Below are positions 36,808-44,358 of a DNA stretch of 64,000 nt, piece by piece. The translations under genes and the position numbers were made by a program. The notes beneath the pieces are model-generated. The model was not told the DNA's origin, made no database searches, and saw only the letters and a list, made by a program, of their open reading frames with translations. The stretch comes from Comamonas testosteroni TK102. Its GTDB lineage: Bacteria; Pseudomonadota; Gammaproteobacteria; Burkholderiales; Burkholderiaceae_C. The DNA lies in assembly GCF_000739375.1 (NCBI RefSeq), contig NZ_CP006704.1, forward strand, positions 1,488,001-1,552,000. The letters are read 5' to 3'. Every line of letters starts with the position of its first letter. Position 1 is the stretch's first letter.

Positions 36808-37562
36808 GCTGCTGCTCCCGAAGTGACGTGCTTCAAGGCCTTGGCCAGTTGCTTGGCCTCGTGGCGTGCATCGTGCAGCGCGTGGTGCTTGATGCCCTCA
36901 AACGGGCCAACGTCCTTGGCGGCCTTGTGCATGTCCAGGACGGTGCGCATATCGCGGTCATTCCACCAGGCCCAAGGGCGTGTCAATTCAGGGTAGTCGG
37001 CATAAAGCGAGGACAGAATCACGTTGTCAAAGCTGCTGCCATTGCCCCAGACCTTTACGCACTTGGGATCGGCATAGGCATTCACCCATCGGCTGAACGC
37101 TTGCAGCGCCTCACTGGCCGGGATGGAGTTGGCAGACAGGAAGCTCGCAGCCTTGGCTTCATCACTCTGTTTGAGCCACCAGTCGTTGGTTTCTTGATCA
37201 ATGCCCCGAACGGGCTGACTTGCATGCGTGACGGACTCGTGAAACTCGGCCACGAACTGCCCATTTGCGGTGAGCGCTACTGCTCCGATGGAGATGACGG
37301 CGGCATTGGGCTTGGTGCTCAAGGTTTCCAAGTCCAGGACGATGTGCGCGGCATGCAGGCGCTCGGTTGCGGGCTCCATGCCATAGATGAATCCGGCTAC
37401 TGCAGGCTGCTTGCCCAGCCAGCCCACGGCATCAATCGCCAGGGAGTGGGCGGGAGTCTCCAGGCGCATGCCTGGAAGCGGGGCTGGAATGTTGACGTGC
37501 ACCTGGGCGCGGCCCTCGGGCAGGCTGTCGATGATCAGGGTGATGCGATTCAGATCAGGCAT
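36804..37562 (-). CDS. DEDDh 3'-5' exonuclease, Rv2179c/exodeoxyribonuclease VIII-like
   Basis: 252 aa. From residue ~72 the sequence HIVLDLETLSTKPNAAVISIGAV gives the first D-x-E of the DEDD superfamily, KVWGNGSSFDNVILSSLY gives the second Asp block, and HHALHDARHEAKQLAKAL supplies the histidine and last Asp. This matches the 3'-5' exoribonuclease-like/exo VIII C-terminal family used in phage recombination or RNA decay. The ~70 N-terminal residues are an extra strand-rich domain of unknown role. Confidence 0.8.
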   Translation of the reverse strand: MPDLNRITLIIDSLPEGRAQVHVNIPAPLPGMRLETPAHSLAIDAVGWLGKQPAVAGFIYGMEPATERLHAAHIVLDLETLSTKPNAAVISIGAVALTANGQFVAEFHESVTHASQPVRGIDQETNDWWLKQSDEAKAASFLSANSIPASEALQAFSRWVNAYADPKCVKVWGNGSSFDNVILSSLYADYPELTRPWAWWNDRDMRTVLDMHKAAKDVGPFEGIKHHALHDARHEAKQLAKALKHVTSGAAA

Positions 37563-37911
37563 GTGCTGCCTCCTTTGGTGGGGTTGCTTTTGGCTGCTTG
37601 GCGCGGCCGTGGACTTGGATGTTTGTGGTCATGCCCATGGTCATCCGCAGATGCGCCACGGGTGAGGTGACAGTCACGCGGGTGCCGCGCTTCATGCCGC
37701 GTGCGGCTTGCTCGGCTTCATGGCGTAAAGCGGCTGGGTAGACCTGTTCGGAGCGGACTAGGCTGTTGTTGCAGCGGTCGGCCTTGATGAGCAGGCACAG
37801 CACGGGCATGGGGGTTTGGTCGTCGCCCATGACCACGGTGCGTACTTCGGCGTCATGGACCAGCTCGCCGCTGAGTTCCATCAGGCCATCCGGATGGGTG
37901 TTGTTCATCAC
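37555..37911 (-). CDS. phage protein of unknown function, possibly OB-fold-like
   Basis: 118 aa. Strand-rich, with TVVMGDDQTPMPVLCLLIKA and GTRVTVTSPVAHLRMTMGM, a pattern that recalls small single-strand-binding proteins of plasmids and phages; it lies next to the exonuclease gene. This is a guess from pattern, not a family match. Confidence 0.5.
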   Translation of the reverse strand: MMNNTHPDGLMELSGELVHDAEVRTVVMGDDQTPMPVLCLLIKADRCNNSLVRSEQVYPAALRHEAEQAARGMKRGTRVTVTSPVAHLRMTMGMTTNIQVHGRAKQPKATPPKEAAHA

Positions 37912-38057
37912 AGCACCCCAGCGTCAAGCGGCACGCGCAGCGCAGCCAAGGTCAGGGCCGCTGCACAGAATGCCGCCCAGCGGATATAGGCGCGCCGGTT
38001 GCGTTTGCGCATGCGGGGTGTGGGTGCTCCGTCCAGTTGAATGATTGGTGTGCTCAT
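37908..38057 (-). CDS. small membrane protein, prophage early operon
   Basis: 49 aa. A basic stretch (RMRKRNRR) precedes one hydrophobic helix (WAAFCAAALTLAALRV). The start overlaps the upstream stop (ATGA) and its stop overlaps the next start, so it fits the operon. Function unknown. Confidence 0.55.
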   Translation of the reverse strand: MSTPIIQLDGAPTPRMRKRNRRAYIRWAAFCAAALTLAALRVPLDAGVL

Positions 38058-38440
38058 GTCCGCCCCCAAAATGGATAGGGGTTGCTCTCTTCGATCAACT
38101 CGCGGACAAAGCCGGTGTACTGCTTTGCTCGGTCGTAGCTGTCGTAGGCGCAGTGGTTGATGGCCTCGTGCGCGTCGTCCTCGATGCGATGGCGCAGTCG
38201 CTCGCGGGCCTGCCTGCACATCGCGTCCAGATCCAGCGCGGGGCGTGCTGCGGCAGTCAGCGGGGCGATCAACCGGAAGACCTGGGTATCGGTCCCATCA
38301 GGCAGATCGACGGTCATGCGGACGGTCACTTCAGGCAGTTGACGAGGGCGCAGCGCGACATCGACGGAATGAATGAACTTCATGTCGTCCAGGCCTAGCA
38401 CGCGCAGCAGGGCCTTGTTGGTGTTGTGGATGGTCTTCAT
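38054..38440 (-). CDS. phage protein of unknown function
   Basis: 128 aa, soluble. Strands in the first half (SVDVALRPRQLPEVTVRMTV) and a helical second half rich in Asp, Arg and Tyr. No recognised domain; ATGA-coupled to the next gene. Confidence 0.55.
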   Translation of the reverse strand: MKTIHNTNKALLRVLGLDDMKFIHSVDVALRPRQLPEVTVRMTVDLPDGTDTQVFRLIAPLTAAARPALDLDAMCRQARERLRHRIEDDAHEAINHCAYDSYDRAKQYTGFVRELIEESNPYPFWGRT

Positions 38441-38574
38441 GCTGCGGCCCTCCGCGCGCTGATGGGGTGGGCATTGCCGAAGCGGACCATTGCGCGAGCG
38501 ATGGCGTCGCAGCTGCCGGTTGCCAGGGTGGTGCGGCGCTTGCCGCCACTGGTGACGATGTAGCGGGTCAGCAT
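38437..38574 (-). CDS. small basic phage protein
   Basis: 45 aa from ATG 38574. LTRYIVTSGGKRRTTLATGSCDAIARAMVRFG is a strand-turn-helix arrangement seen in short phage proteins of unknown role. It overlaps the previous gene by 7 bp and the next by 4 bp. Confidence 0.5.
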   Translation of the reverse strand: MLTRYIVTSGGKRRTTLATGSCDAIARAMVRFGNAHPISARRAAA

Positions 38575-39002
38575 TCGGGAACCTCCACCAGCCAGCCGTG
38601 GTCGTCCATTGCGCACAAGGCTGTGCGCTTCCATATGCGGCCTGCTTCGTCAGCGCGTTGCAGCAGGACGACCCATTTGCCAGTTCGCTCAGGGCAGTGC
38701 TCTAGCTCGTGCTTCATGCGATGCCGATCTATGCATGCCAAGCCACCGCCATGCAGATAAGAGAGTTGGCTGTTGTTCCTGGGAACAAATCTAGGCGCGG
38801 ATACCGGAGATGCTTCAGGCAGAAGCACGTCATCGAGCTGCAATGCATTCGGCGGCGGGATGTCGGACGGTGCGCGGGTATCGACAACCCAGAAGCGGCG
38901 CTCTCCGGCTTCTGCATTTGCAAATCCCACGAATCCTGTGACCGGGATCAGTCTTTTCTGGTTGACCGTGCACACGTGTGCACAGGCTTGTGTGGTGCTC
39001 AT
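38568..39002 (-). CDS. first gene of the leftward early operon, unknown function
   Basis: 144 aa from ATG 39002, chosen for the strong Shine-Dalgarno AAGGAG nine bases upstream; the frame stays open to 39224 through the structured leader, which is unlikely to be translated. Residues 7-12 (CAHVCT) are encoded by the palindrome GTGCACACGTGTGCAC. No domain recognised. Confidence 0.6.
   Translation of the reverse strand: MSTTQACAHVCTVNQKRLIPVTGFVGFANAEAGERRFWVVDTRAPSDIPPPNALQLDDVLLPEASPVSAPRFVPRNNSQLSYLHGGGLACIDRHRMKHELEHCPERTGKWVVLLQRADEAGRIWKRTALCAMDDHGWLVEVPEC
38968..38983. promoter_or_regulatory. CACGTG-core palindrome, copy 1 (parS-like)
   Basis: Perfect 16-bp palindrome GTGCACACGTGTGCAC, located 19-34 bp inside the first gene of the ParB-encoding operon. 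It has the size and central CACGTG of chromosomal parS sites (TGTTTCACGTGAAACA), with different flanks. Two more copies lie in the prophage late region. Confidence 0.55.
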
Positions 39003-39020
39003 CCTCTGCTCCTTGGGCAA

Positions 39021-39047
39021 GAAAAAGCCCGCCTGGTCGGGGCGGGC
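39021..39047 (-). terminator. intrinsic terminator/attenuator just before the first early gene
   Basis: On the minus strand GCCCGCC pairs with GGCGGGC around a 7-nt loop and is followed by TTTTTC. It ends 18 bases before the start codon at 39002 and almost abuts its ribosome-binding site, so transcription of the whole leftward operon must pass it. Confidence 0.85.
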
Positions 39048-39051
39048 AGAT

Positions 39052-39275
39052 CCTGCTGAGCACATGCGGCACCACTCGGGCGCGACAAAAAAGGCCGCAT
39101 AGCCCGTGGCAAGTAAGAGAGGGAGGGAGGAGAAGAACCACGGGCGCGGCACAAACCTAAGCGCATTGCCCGGGGTGGCAAAACGCTTAGGTTTGCCCTG
39201 CAGGGGGGCAGGGCAAGGCACCAAGGGGTGCCGTATGTGCTCAGCAGGTTGTTAACGACCGGGGCTGGCCCGGTC
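39052..39275 (-). ncRNA. highly structured leader of the leftward early operon
   Basis: A 22-nt arm at 39052-39073 pairs with 39227-39248 (21 Watson-Crick pairs and one G.U or A.C position). It encloses three further hairpins: 39094-39150 (13 bp with a 3-nt bulge and a 28-nt pyrimidine-rich loop), 39153-39194 (11 bp plus 5 bp) and 39195-39214 (7 bp). GGTGCC at 39227-39232 can alternatively pair with GGCACC at 39217-39222, so two folds compete. A separate 7-bp hairpin lies at 39257-39275. The region has no gene and precedes an intrinsic terminator. It could act in antitermination (as put RNAs of HK022 do), attenuation or ligand sensing. Confidence 0.65.
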
Positions 39276-39313
39276 GATGCCGTGGAGCCCGACGCATTGC
39301 TGCGACGGTTTGA

Positions 39314-39342
39314 ATTATGCGCAAAAGAATATTCAAGCGCAA
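39314..39342 (-). promoter_or_regulatory. leftward early promoter (PL-like)
   Basis: On the minus strand a TTGCGC -35 box and CATAAT -10 box are 17 bp apart. The spacer holds the GAATATTC palindrome at 39328-39335. Transcription would begin near 39307 and run through the structured leader. Confidence 0.6.
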
Positions 39343-39358
39343 GCGTTAAGGAATATTC
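39319..39358. promoter_or_regulatory. left operator candidates (two GAATATTC palindromes)
   Basis: GAATATTC occurs at 39328-39335 and 39351-39358, 23 bp apart. The 18-base block TTGAATATTCTTTTGCGC (minus strand, 39319-39336) matches 16 of 18 bases of the rightward promoter block at 40147-40164. Shared elements at both early promoters are what a CI/Cro operator would look like. Confidence 0.55.
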
Positions 39359-39372
39359 TCTATTCTGATAGG

Positions 39373-39397
39373 AATAAAAAATCGCCCGAAGGCGATC
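39373..39397 (-). terminator. intrinsic terminator after the repressor gene
   Basis: On the minus strand ATCGCC-TTCG-GGCGAT is followed by TTTTTATT. Confidence 0.85.
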
Positions 39398-39429
39398 ATG
39401 TGTTGTGTATTTGCTAAGTCAGTTCTTAC

Positions 39430-40128
39430 TTAGAACTGCCAGCCCGCGTACTTCAGGCGCCCAGTGATGCGGTCACCCTGGCGCAGCTCGATGAACTTCG
39501 TCGGCCAGTGCGGGTTGAGAGAGTGGAGAAACCACTTGCCGTCAATCAGCAGGATCTGCTTAAAGATTGCATTCGTTTCGCCTTCGCGCACGATGCACAC
39601 AAAGTCTTTGTTGTTGATTTCGGCCCCTGCCTTGAAGCAAACGTTCATGCCATTCGGGAAGCTGTATGGCCCCTCGGGGTTCGTCATGGAGTCGCCATCA
39701 ACCTGAAGGCAGAAGCCTTCATCGCCCAGCTCGACAGGGCAAACAACATAGTCATCAATTTCTGATGGGGCGATATCGACAACGCCCCAAAACCCAGCTT
39801 GCACGCTGCTCAGCAATGGATATCTCCGTTCTTTGTATTCAATGATTGTGGGCTTGGCGTTGCCGTTGCCTTGGGCAATTTCCTGAGTTGCTGAATCATA
39901 TCCCCCATCAACCTTGTCCCAAGGCGCATTGCCGTCGCCAGTGTCGAGCCAGCGAGGGTCACATTTGAGGGCTGTGGCCAGACCTATTAGGTGGGTCGTG
40001 CGTTCTATCTCGCCGCGTTCAATTTTTGATATGTCGGATTGGTTCGCGCCTGCGGCCTTCGCCAGGGCGGCCTGAGTCATTCCGCTGTGCTTGCGGGCGG
40101 CCTTAACTCGTTCAGCTAGTGTGTCCAT
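39430..40128 (-). CDS. CI-type repressor with S24 autoprotease domain
   Basis: 232 aa from ATG 40128; an in-frame ATG at 40152 would add eight residues and lie in the promoter. Residues ~1-60 form an XRE helix-turn-helix (GMTQAALAKAAGANQSDISKIERG). The C-terminal LexA/UmuD-like domain has the cleavable Ala111-Gly112 bond (SSVQAGFWG), catalytic Ser147 (DGDSM) and Lys190 (FKQILLID). It should maintain lysogeny and be inactivated by RecA-stimulated self-cleavage on DNA damage. It is divergent from the Cro-like gene. Confidence 0.93.
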   Translation of the reverse strand: MDTLAERVKAARKHSGMTQAALAKAAGANQSDISKIERGEIERTTHLIGLATALKCDPRWLDTGDGNAPWDKVDGGYDSATQEIAQGNGNAKPTIIEYKERRYPLLSSVQAGFWGVVDIAPSEIDDYVVCPVELGDEGFCLQVDGDSMTNPEGPYSFPNGMNVCFKAGAEINNKDFVCIVREGETNAIFKQILLIDGKWFLHSLNPHWPTKFIELRQGDRITGRLKYAGWQF

Positions 40129-40146
40129 AGCGCTAGTTAAGCGTAA

Positions 40147-40174
40147 TTGCATATTCTTCTGCGCCTGCTAGAAT
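40147..40174 (+). promoter_or_regulatory. rightward early promoter (PR-like) with operator
   Basis: TTGCAT (40147-40152) and TAGAAT (40169-40174) are 16 bp apart, upstream of the Cro-like gene. The block TTGCATATTCTTCTGCGC (40147-40164) is shared with the leftward promoter. Confidence 0.6.
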
Positions 40175-40202
40175 AGTCGTCATTGAATAAATGGTGGCGA
40201 TC

Positions 40203-40400
40203 ATGGACTGCAGAGAACTTCTAGCTGAAATCCGTCGCGCAGGTCTTACACAGACCGAAGTGGCAGAAGAACTTGGAATTCGTCAAGCCAGTGTCTCCAA
40301 GCTGGAGCGTGGCTTAACGAAGGAGCTTCGGGCAGGCGCGTACTCGAAGCTCTTGGCGCTCCATAGCCGCATTTCTTCGCAGGAAGCAGCCAATGGCTGA
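40203..40400 (+). CDS. Cro-like XRE-family regulator
   Basis: 65 aa from ATG 40203 (an in-frame ATG at 40191 gives 69 aa). ELLAEIRRAGLTQTEVAEELGIRQASVSKLERG is a complete XRE helix-turn-helix, and nothing but a short tail follows it. Its place opposite the CI-type repressor, with shared operators, fits a Cro role. Confidence 0.85.
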   Translation: MDCRELLAEIRRAGLTQTEVAEELGIRQASVSKLERGLTKELRAGAYSKLLALHSRISSQEAANG

Positions 40401-40476
40401 CGGCCTGACTTGCACCCATCGCCCAAATCGGAGCTGCACAGCTGCCGGGCGTTTTGTCTCCCCGCTCCATCAAGGT

Positions 40477-40504
40477 GCTGCACGCATTGGCAGTTGCGTG
40501 CAGC
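40477..40504 (+). repeat. perfect 10-bp hairpin between the cro-like and cII-like genes
   Basis: GCTGCACGCA (40477-40486) pairs with TGCGTGCAGC (40495-40504) around an 8-nt loop. A U-rich stretch (CTTTTTTATT) only occurs 20 bases later. In a lambda-like layout this is where a tR1-type terminator would lie, so conditional termination is possible. Confidence 0.55.
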
Positions 40505-40607
40505 TTGTTGTGCAGCGGGCGGTGGGCTTTTTTATTCATGGGGGCAGTGTCGCTGCCGGCGCTTCCCTGATCAACGCTGAAATTTCAGCCATTCAAGGGG
40601 AAGCCCA

Positions 40608-41129
40608 ATGACGCGGCGTTACTCCAGCATCGACTGGCGCGATGTTTTCTACAACTCGGTGCGCAAGGCCAGCGGCGGCGTGGCGGCAGCAGCTGCATAC
40701 CTGACGGACAGGCGTGAGAAGTCAATCCATCGTGAAGATCTCCGCCGCCGCCTGCGAGGTGCTGACGGTGAAAGCTTGACTCTGGAAATGGCCGAGCTGC
40801 TGACTGAGTGGATGCAGGAGATCCGCGAGCCTGGTTGGCGAGATTGGCTCAAGGCGCTCAATAGCCAGTTTGGACTGGTAACGATGGAGCTGCCTCCTCC
40901 CCCTGCTGGCGGGTGGGCGTGCGAGGCATCAGCCATCCGGGAAAAGGCTCTCCAGCTGAACGTGCAGGGCGGCCAGCTGACTGAGTTGGTCATGAAGGCC
41001 ACTGACGACAAGCGGATCTCGAAGGCCGAGGCCGAGGCCATCGAGAAGCAGGCCATGGCAGAGATAGAGCTGCTGTATCGCACGGTGCGTAATGCCCGCC
41101 GCGCTGCAGGCCTGGAGGTGTCGCCATGA
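40608..41129 (+). CDS. phage regulatory protein CII family (CP76-like)
   Basis: 173 aa. SVRKASGGVAAAAAYLTDRREKSIHREDLRRRLRG and LTLEMAELLTEWMQE match the CII/CP76 family of phage transcriptional regulators, which bind early promoters and influence the lysis-lysogeny choice. It is followed by the winged-helix gene with an ATGA overlap. Confidence 0.8.
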   Translation: MTRRYSSIDWRDVFYNSVRKASGGVAAAAAYLTDRREKSIHREDLRRRLRGADGESLTLEMAELLTEWMQEIREPGWRDWLKALNSQFGLVTMELPPPPAGGWACEASAIREKALQLNVQGGQLTELVMKATDDKRISKAEAEAIEKQAMAEIELLYRTVRNARRAAGLEVSP

Positions 41130-41416
41130 GACCCGCAGGAGAAACCAACAAGGCACTGCTGCAGGCCTTGGCATCAGCGTGTGCCAAAGGTGGAGGCCTG
41201 ACTCTACGCGAGCTGGCAGCAGCTGCACAGGTGGGGCTGGATGCCGCCACCCAAACCATCAAGAACATGAATCGCCGGGGGCGTGTGTGCGTGCTGAAAA
41301 CGCGTCGCGTCCCTGGTCGCAATCGTCCGGTAGCGGTCTATTCGCTGCCGGTTCCACAGGATGCCGCCAATGAGGCGGTGATCCATCTTTCTGCAGCAAT
41401 GCGCGTCTGGGGGTAA
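41126..41416 (+). CDS. winged-helix DNA-binding protein
   Basis: 96 aa. GGLTLRELAAAAQVGLDAATQTIKNMNRRGRVCVLKTRRVPGRNRPVAVYSL is a MarR/GntR-like winged helix with a basic wing. Such proteins often sit beside phage replication genes and may regulate them or bind the origin. Confidence 0.65.
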   Translation: MRPAGETNKALLQALASACAKGGGLTLRELAAAAQVGLDAATQTIKNMNRRGRVCVLKTRRVPGRNRPVAVYSLPVPQDAANEAVIHLSAAMRVWG

Positions 41417-41490
41417 ATGGATGGAGTTGGTTCGCGTTGTCGGTGTTCGGGACGCCGGCGTGAGTTGTTTTTATCTGCGGGGAGGTGCGC

Positions 41491-43962
41491 ATGACTGACG
41501 ATAAGCCAGCAGTGCCCCAGTCCCCAGTCCCTGCGTGGGACAAGATACCTGCAGAGCTTGCCCAGCGGCAGCAGTGGGTGCTGTGGCGGTTTGAGTGGGA
41601 CGAAAAGCGTTCTGCCTGGTTGAAGGTTCCCTATTACGTGGGGGGCGGTCGTCGCTCTGGCGATCAAGGCAGCGACCGCGACCGCCAGCGCCTGGCCACG
41701 CTGCCAGTGGTGCGCACTGCGTTTCAACGCAAAGAAGGCCTGCCCGACGCCTGGAGCGGGATAGGCTTTGGCTTTCTGCCTGGTGATGGCCTGATCGGCA
41801 TCGATCTGGACAAGCATGTGGACCCGGAGACGGGCGCAATGTCCGACCGCTGCAAGAAGATCATTGCGGCCTTCAACACCTTCACCGAAATCTCACCCAG
41901 CGGGACGGGTGTGCACCTGTACCTGCAGGGGCACACGCATACGGCCAAGGACAACGGCATCGGCGTTGAGATGTTCTGCGAGAAGCAGTATTTCACCGTC
42001 ACCGGCAAGCATGTTGATGGCACTCCCCTTGAGGTGGTCGCAGCTGATGACGCAGCCATTCGTCGCATGCATGTGACGATTCAGGAGGCCAAGGACAAGC
42101 GCGCGGCCGCAGCCCAGCCGGCCCAGCCAGCGCAGCGTGCTGCAGGGGGTGGAGAGTCGTCCGGCGGCAATGACTTCGCAAAGGTGAATGCTGCGGCCAT
42201 GGCCGCCCTGCACACCTGGGTGCCTGCATTGTTTGGTGGGCGCGAGCGAGCCACCAGCGAGGGCTACCGTATTACCTCCAAAGCCTTGGGCCGTGATCTG
42301 CAGGAGGATTTGTCGATCCACGCCCGCGAAGGCATCATGGATTGGGGTGTGGCCGACATGGGCGACAAGCGCCAGGGCAAGCGCTCGCCCATCGATCTGG
42401 TCATGGAATGGGGGCCAGGAACAAGCAAGGCCGTCGATGCACTCAAATGGCTGGCCGGAAAGGTTGGCGTTCAACTGGAGCAGCAGCCACCGCGCGCAAA
42501 CCAGCAGGCTACCGCGGGGGGAGGTGGGTCTACGCCGCCGCCTGCAGATCCTCCAGCTCAAGCTACTGGCGATGGTGGTGGCGATGAGAAGCCCAAGAAG
42601 AAGGGGAAGAAGCGCAGCCACGACGAAAGCCTGGATGCGCTCTACGACAGGCTGGTGACGGGCAAGAACGGCCTGATGGATTGCCGGCCGAATGTGATGT
42701 ATTGCATGCAGCTCGACCCGGAGCTGGCCGGCCTGGCCCGGTACAACACCTTCACCATGCAGCTTGACCGCAGCCGTGAGGCGCCATGGGGCCGCGAAGC
42801 GGGCGTGTGGGAGGAGGAGGACGACATGATGCTGGGCGAGTACCTGCTGCGGGTACATGGCCTGAACATCGCTGCCAAGAGCACGTTGCGTGATGGTGTG
42901 CAGATGGCGGCCCGCCTGGACAAGTACAACCCGATTGAGGACTTGATCCGGGCCGAGGAGTGGGACAAGACCCCGCGCCTGGAGCACTGGCTTACCAAGG
43001 TCTATGGGATCGAGGAGCGGCCGTACACAAGGCTGATTGGCAAGTGCTTCATGATGGGCTTGGTCAATCGCGCCATCAATCCTGGCTGCAAGTTCGATTA
43101 CATGCTGATCCTGAAGGGTGAGCAGGGCTTGAAGAAGTCATCAGCCTTCCGGGCGCTGGCTTATCCGTACTTCACCGACAACGCCATCAAGGTGGGCGAC
43201 AAGGATTCGCAGCTGGCCCAGCAGATGGCCTGGCTGGTGGAGTCGGCCGAGCTGGAGTCGATGAACAAGGCAGATGCAACTGCCATCAAGCAGTATCTGT
43301 CGGCGCAGGAAGACTGGTTCCGTCCGCCTTATGGCGCGCAGATGATCAAGGCCAAGCGCCACTTTGTGAACGTGGGCACGACCAACGCAGATGCCTTCTT
43401 GCGCGATGCCACGGGCGATCGTCGCTTCTGGCCTTTGGAGATTCATCAGGTCAATCCTGATGTGCTGGTGGAGATGCGCGGCCAGTTGTTGGCAGAGGCG
43501 CTGCACCGCCTGAATGAGGGCGAGCGTTACTGGCCCGACCGTGAGGAAGAGAAAACGCTGATCTTCCCCGAGCAAGAGCCGTTCAAGCGCTCCGACCCTT
43601 GGGAAGACTTGCTGGATACCTTTGTCAATGGCGTGGAGGGTCTGCACGTCAACGACCCAGCGCCGAAGCATCGTGAGTTCTTCTCGCGCATTGAGCTGTA
43701 CCAGGTGCTGCAGATCAAGCCCGACCGCGTGGACAACGCAGGGCAGATGGATACGCGCATCAGCAATGCCATGAAGGCGCTGGGCTTCAGGGTGCAGCGT
43801 GAGACCACCGGCAAGCGCAGGCGCGGCTTTCTGCGCGTGCCCAAGGAGGACATCAGCACGGTACAGGTGCCTGCTCAGGCGCAGCCTGGAGCACAGCAAG
43901 AGGCCCCTGAATGGCCGTATGACCTGGACGCGGCAGGGGGCGCTGATGACCTGCCGATTTGA
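41491..43962 (+). CDS. PrimPol/VapE-type primase-helicase
   Basis: 823 aa from ATG 41491, with GGGGAGG five bases upstream. The N-terminal ~200 residues resemble archaeo-eukaryotic-type primases: GIGFGFLPGDGLIGIDLDKH gives the acidic D-x-D motif, ISPSGTGVHLYLQGH the S-x-H-like motif, and FTVTGKHVDGTPLEV the third. A Gly/Pro/Lys linker follows, then a VapE/VirE superfamily 3-like helicase with P-loop LKGEQGLKKSS at ~540-551 and TTNADAFLRDATGDRRFWPLEI. It is the likely replication initiator and helicase of the prophage, immediately upstream of a repeat cluster that may be the origin. Confidence 0.87.
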   Translation: MTDDKPAVPQSPVPAWDKIPAELAQRQQWVLWRFEWDEKRSAWLKVPYYVGGGRRSGDQGSDRDRQRLATLPVVRTAFQRKEGLPDAWSGIGFGFLPGDGLIGIDLDKHVDPETGAMSDRCKKIIAAFNTFTEISPSGTGVHLYLQGHTHTAKDNGIGVEMFCEKQYFTVTGKHVDGTPLEVVAADDAAIRRMHVTIQEAKDKRAAAAQPAQPAQRAAGGGESSGGNDFAKVNAAAMAALHTWVPALFGGRERATSEGYRITSKALGRDLQEDLSIHAREGIMDWGVADMGDKRQGKRSPIDLVMEWGPGTSKAVDALKWLAGKVGVQLEQQPPRANQQATAGGGGSTPPPADPPAQATGDGGGDEKPKKKGKKRSHDESLDALYDRLVTGKNGLMDCRPNVMYCMQLDPELAGLARYNTFTMQLDRSREAPWGREAGVWEEEDDMMLGEYLLRVHGLNIAAKSTLRDGVQMAARLDKYNPIEDLIRAEEWDKTPRLEHWLTKVYGIEERPYTRLIGKCFMMGLVNRAINPGCKFDYMLILKGEQGLKKSSAFRALAYPYFTDNAIKVGDKDSQLAQQMAWLVESAELESMNKADATAIKQYLSAQEDWFRPPYGAQMIKAKRHFVNVGTTNADAFLRDATGDRRFWPLEIHQVNPDVLVEMRGQLLAEALHRLNEGERYWPDREEEKTLIFPEQEPFKRSDPWEDLLDTFVNGVEGLHVNDPAPKHREFFSRIELYQVLQIKPDRVDNAGQMDTRISNAMKALGFRVQRETTGKRRRGFLRVPKEDISTVQVPAQAQPGAQQEAPEWPYDLDAAGGADDLPI

Positions 43963-44071
43963 TTTGAACGCCGTGGAACGCGGTAGGATGCTACGCGGGC
44001 TGGTCACGCCCCGTCTGGGTGGATGCGCATGCATCCGCGCAGCCGGTCATGTCGCCACCGCCGTCCTCCCC

Positions 44072-44330
44072 GTCCACCTCCGTCCACCCTCCGTCCATGG
44101 GGGGTGGACGGCGCAAGCTGTTGAAATTCAACAGTTTTTAGAGATCCGTCCACCCGTCCACCTCAAGGCGCGTACCCACACACATGAGCGTGTGTGCGGA
44201 CAGGCGCACGCGTGTCTGTGCGCGTACGCGGAACATTTTTTTTATTTTTTGGGTGGTCAGTATGGACGAATGGACGGATTGAGGATTGGCGCGGGTTTGC
44301 GCCGTCCACCCTCCGTCCACCCCTCGTCCA
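44072..44330. repeat. GTCCA iteron-like cluster with AT-rich tract, candidate replication origin
   Basis: Eleven GTCCA/TGGAC elements lie in the 396-bp gene-free stretch 43963-44358. Direct copies start at 44072, 44082, 44093, 44148, 44156, 44304, 44315 and 44326; inverted copies at 44105, 44263 and 44271. Several are 10-11 bp apart, one helical turn. A 20-bp almost pure A+T tract (44236-44250) sits between the groups, and CACACAC/GTGTGTG at 44177-44196 forms a hairpin. Initiator-binding iterons next to an unwinding element form the standard layout of phage and plasmid origins. Confidence 0.55.
44118..44139 (+). terminator. possible intrinsic terminator after the primase gene
   Basis: CTGTTG (44118-44123) and CAACAG (44129-44134) form a 6-bp stem around AAATT, extendable to a 17-bp palindrome, followed by TTTTTA. 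It stands inside the repeat cluster. Confidence 0.5.
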
Positions 44331-44358
44331 CACGTATGCACAGTTGGGGAGTTGCGGC

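Noticed and set aside
40393..40611. 72-codon ORF between the cro-like and cII-like genes
   Set aside because: No ribosome-binding site of its own, odd composition, and it covers the 10-bp hairpin; better explained as untranslated regulatory RNA.
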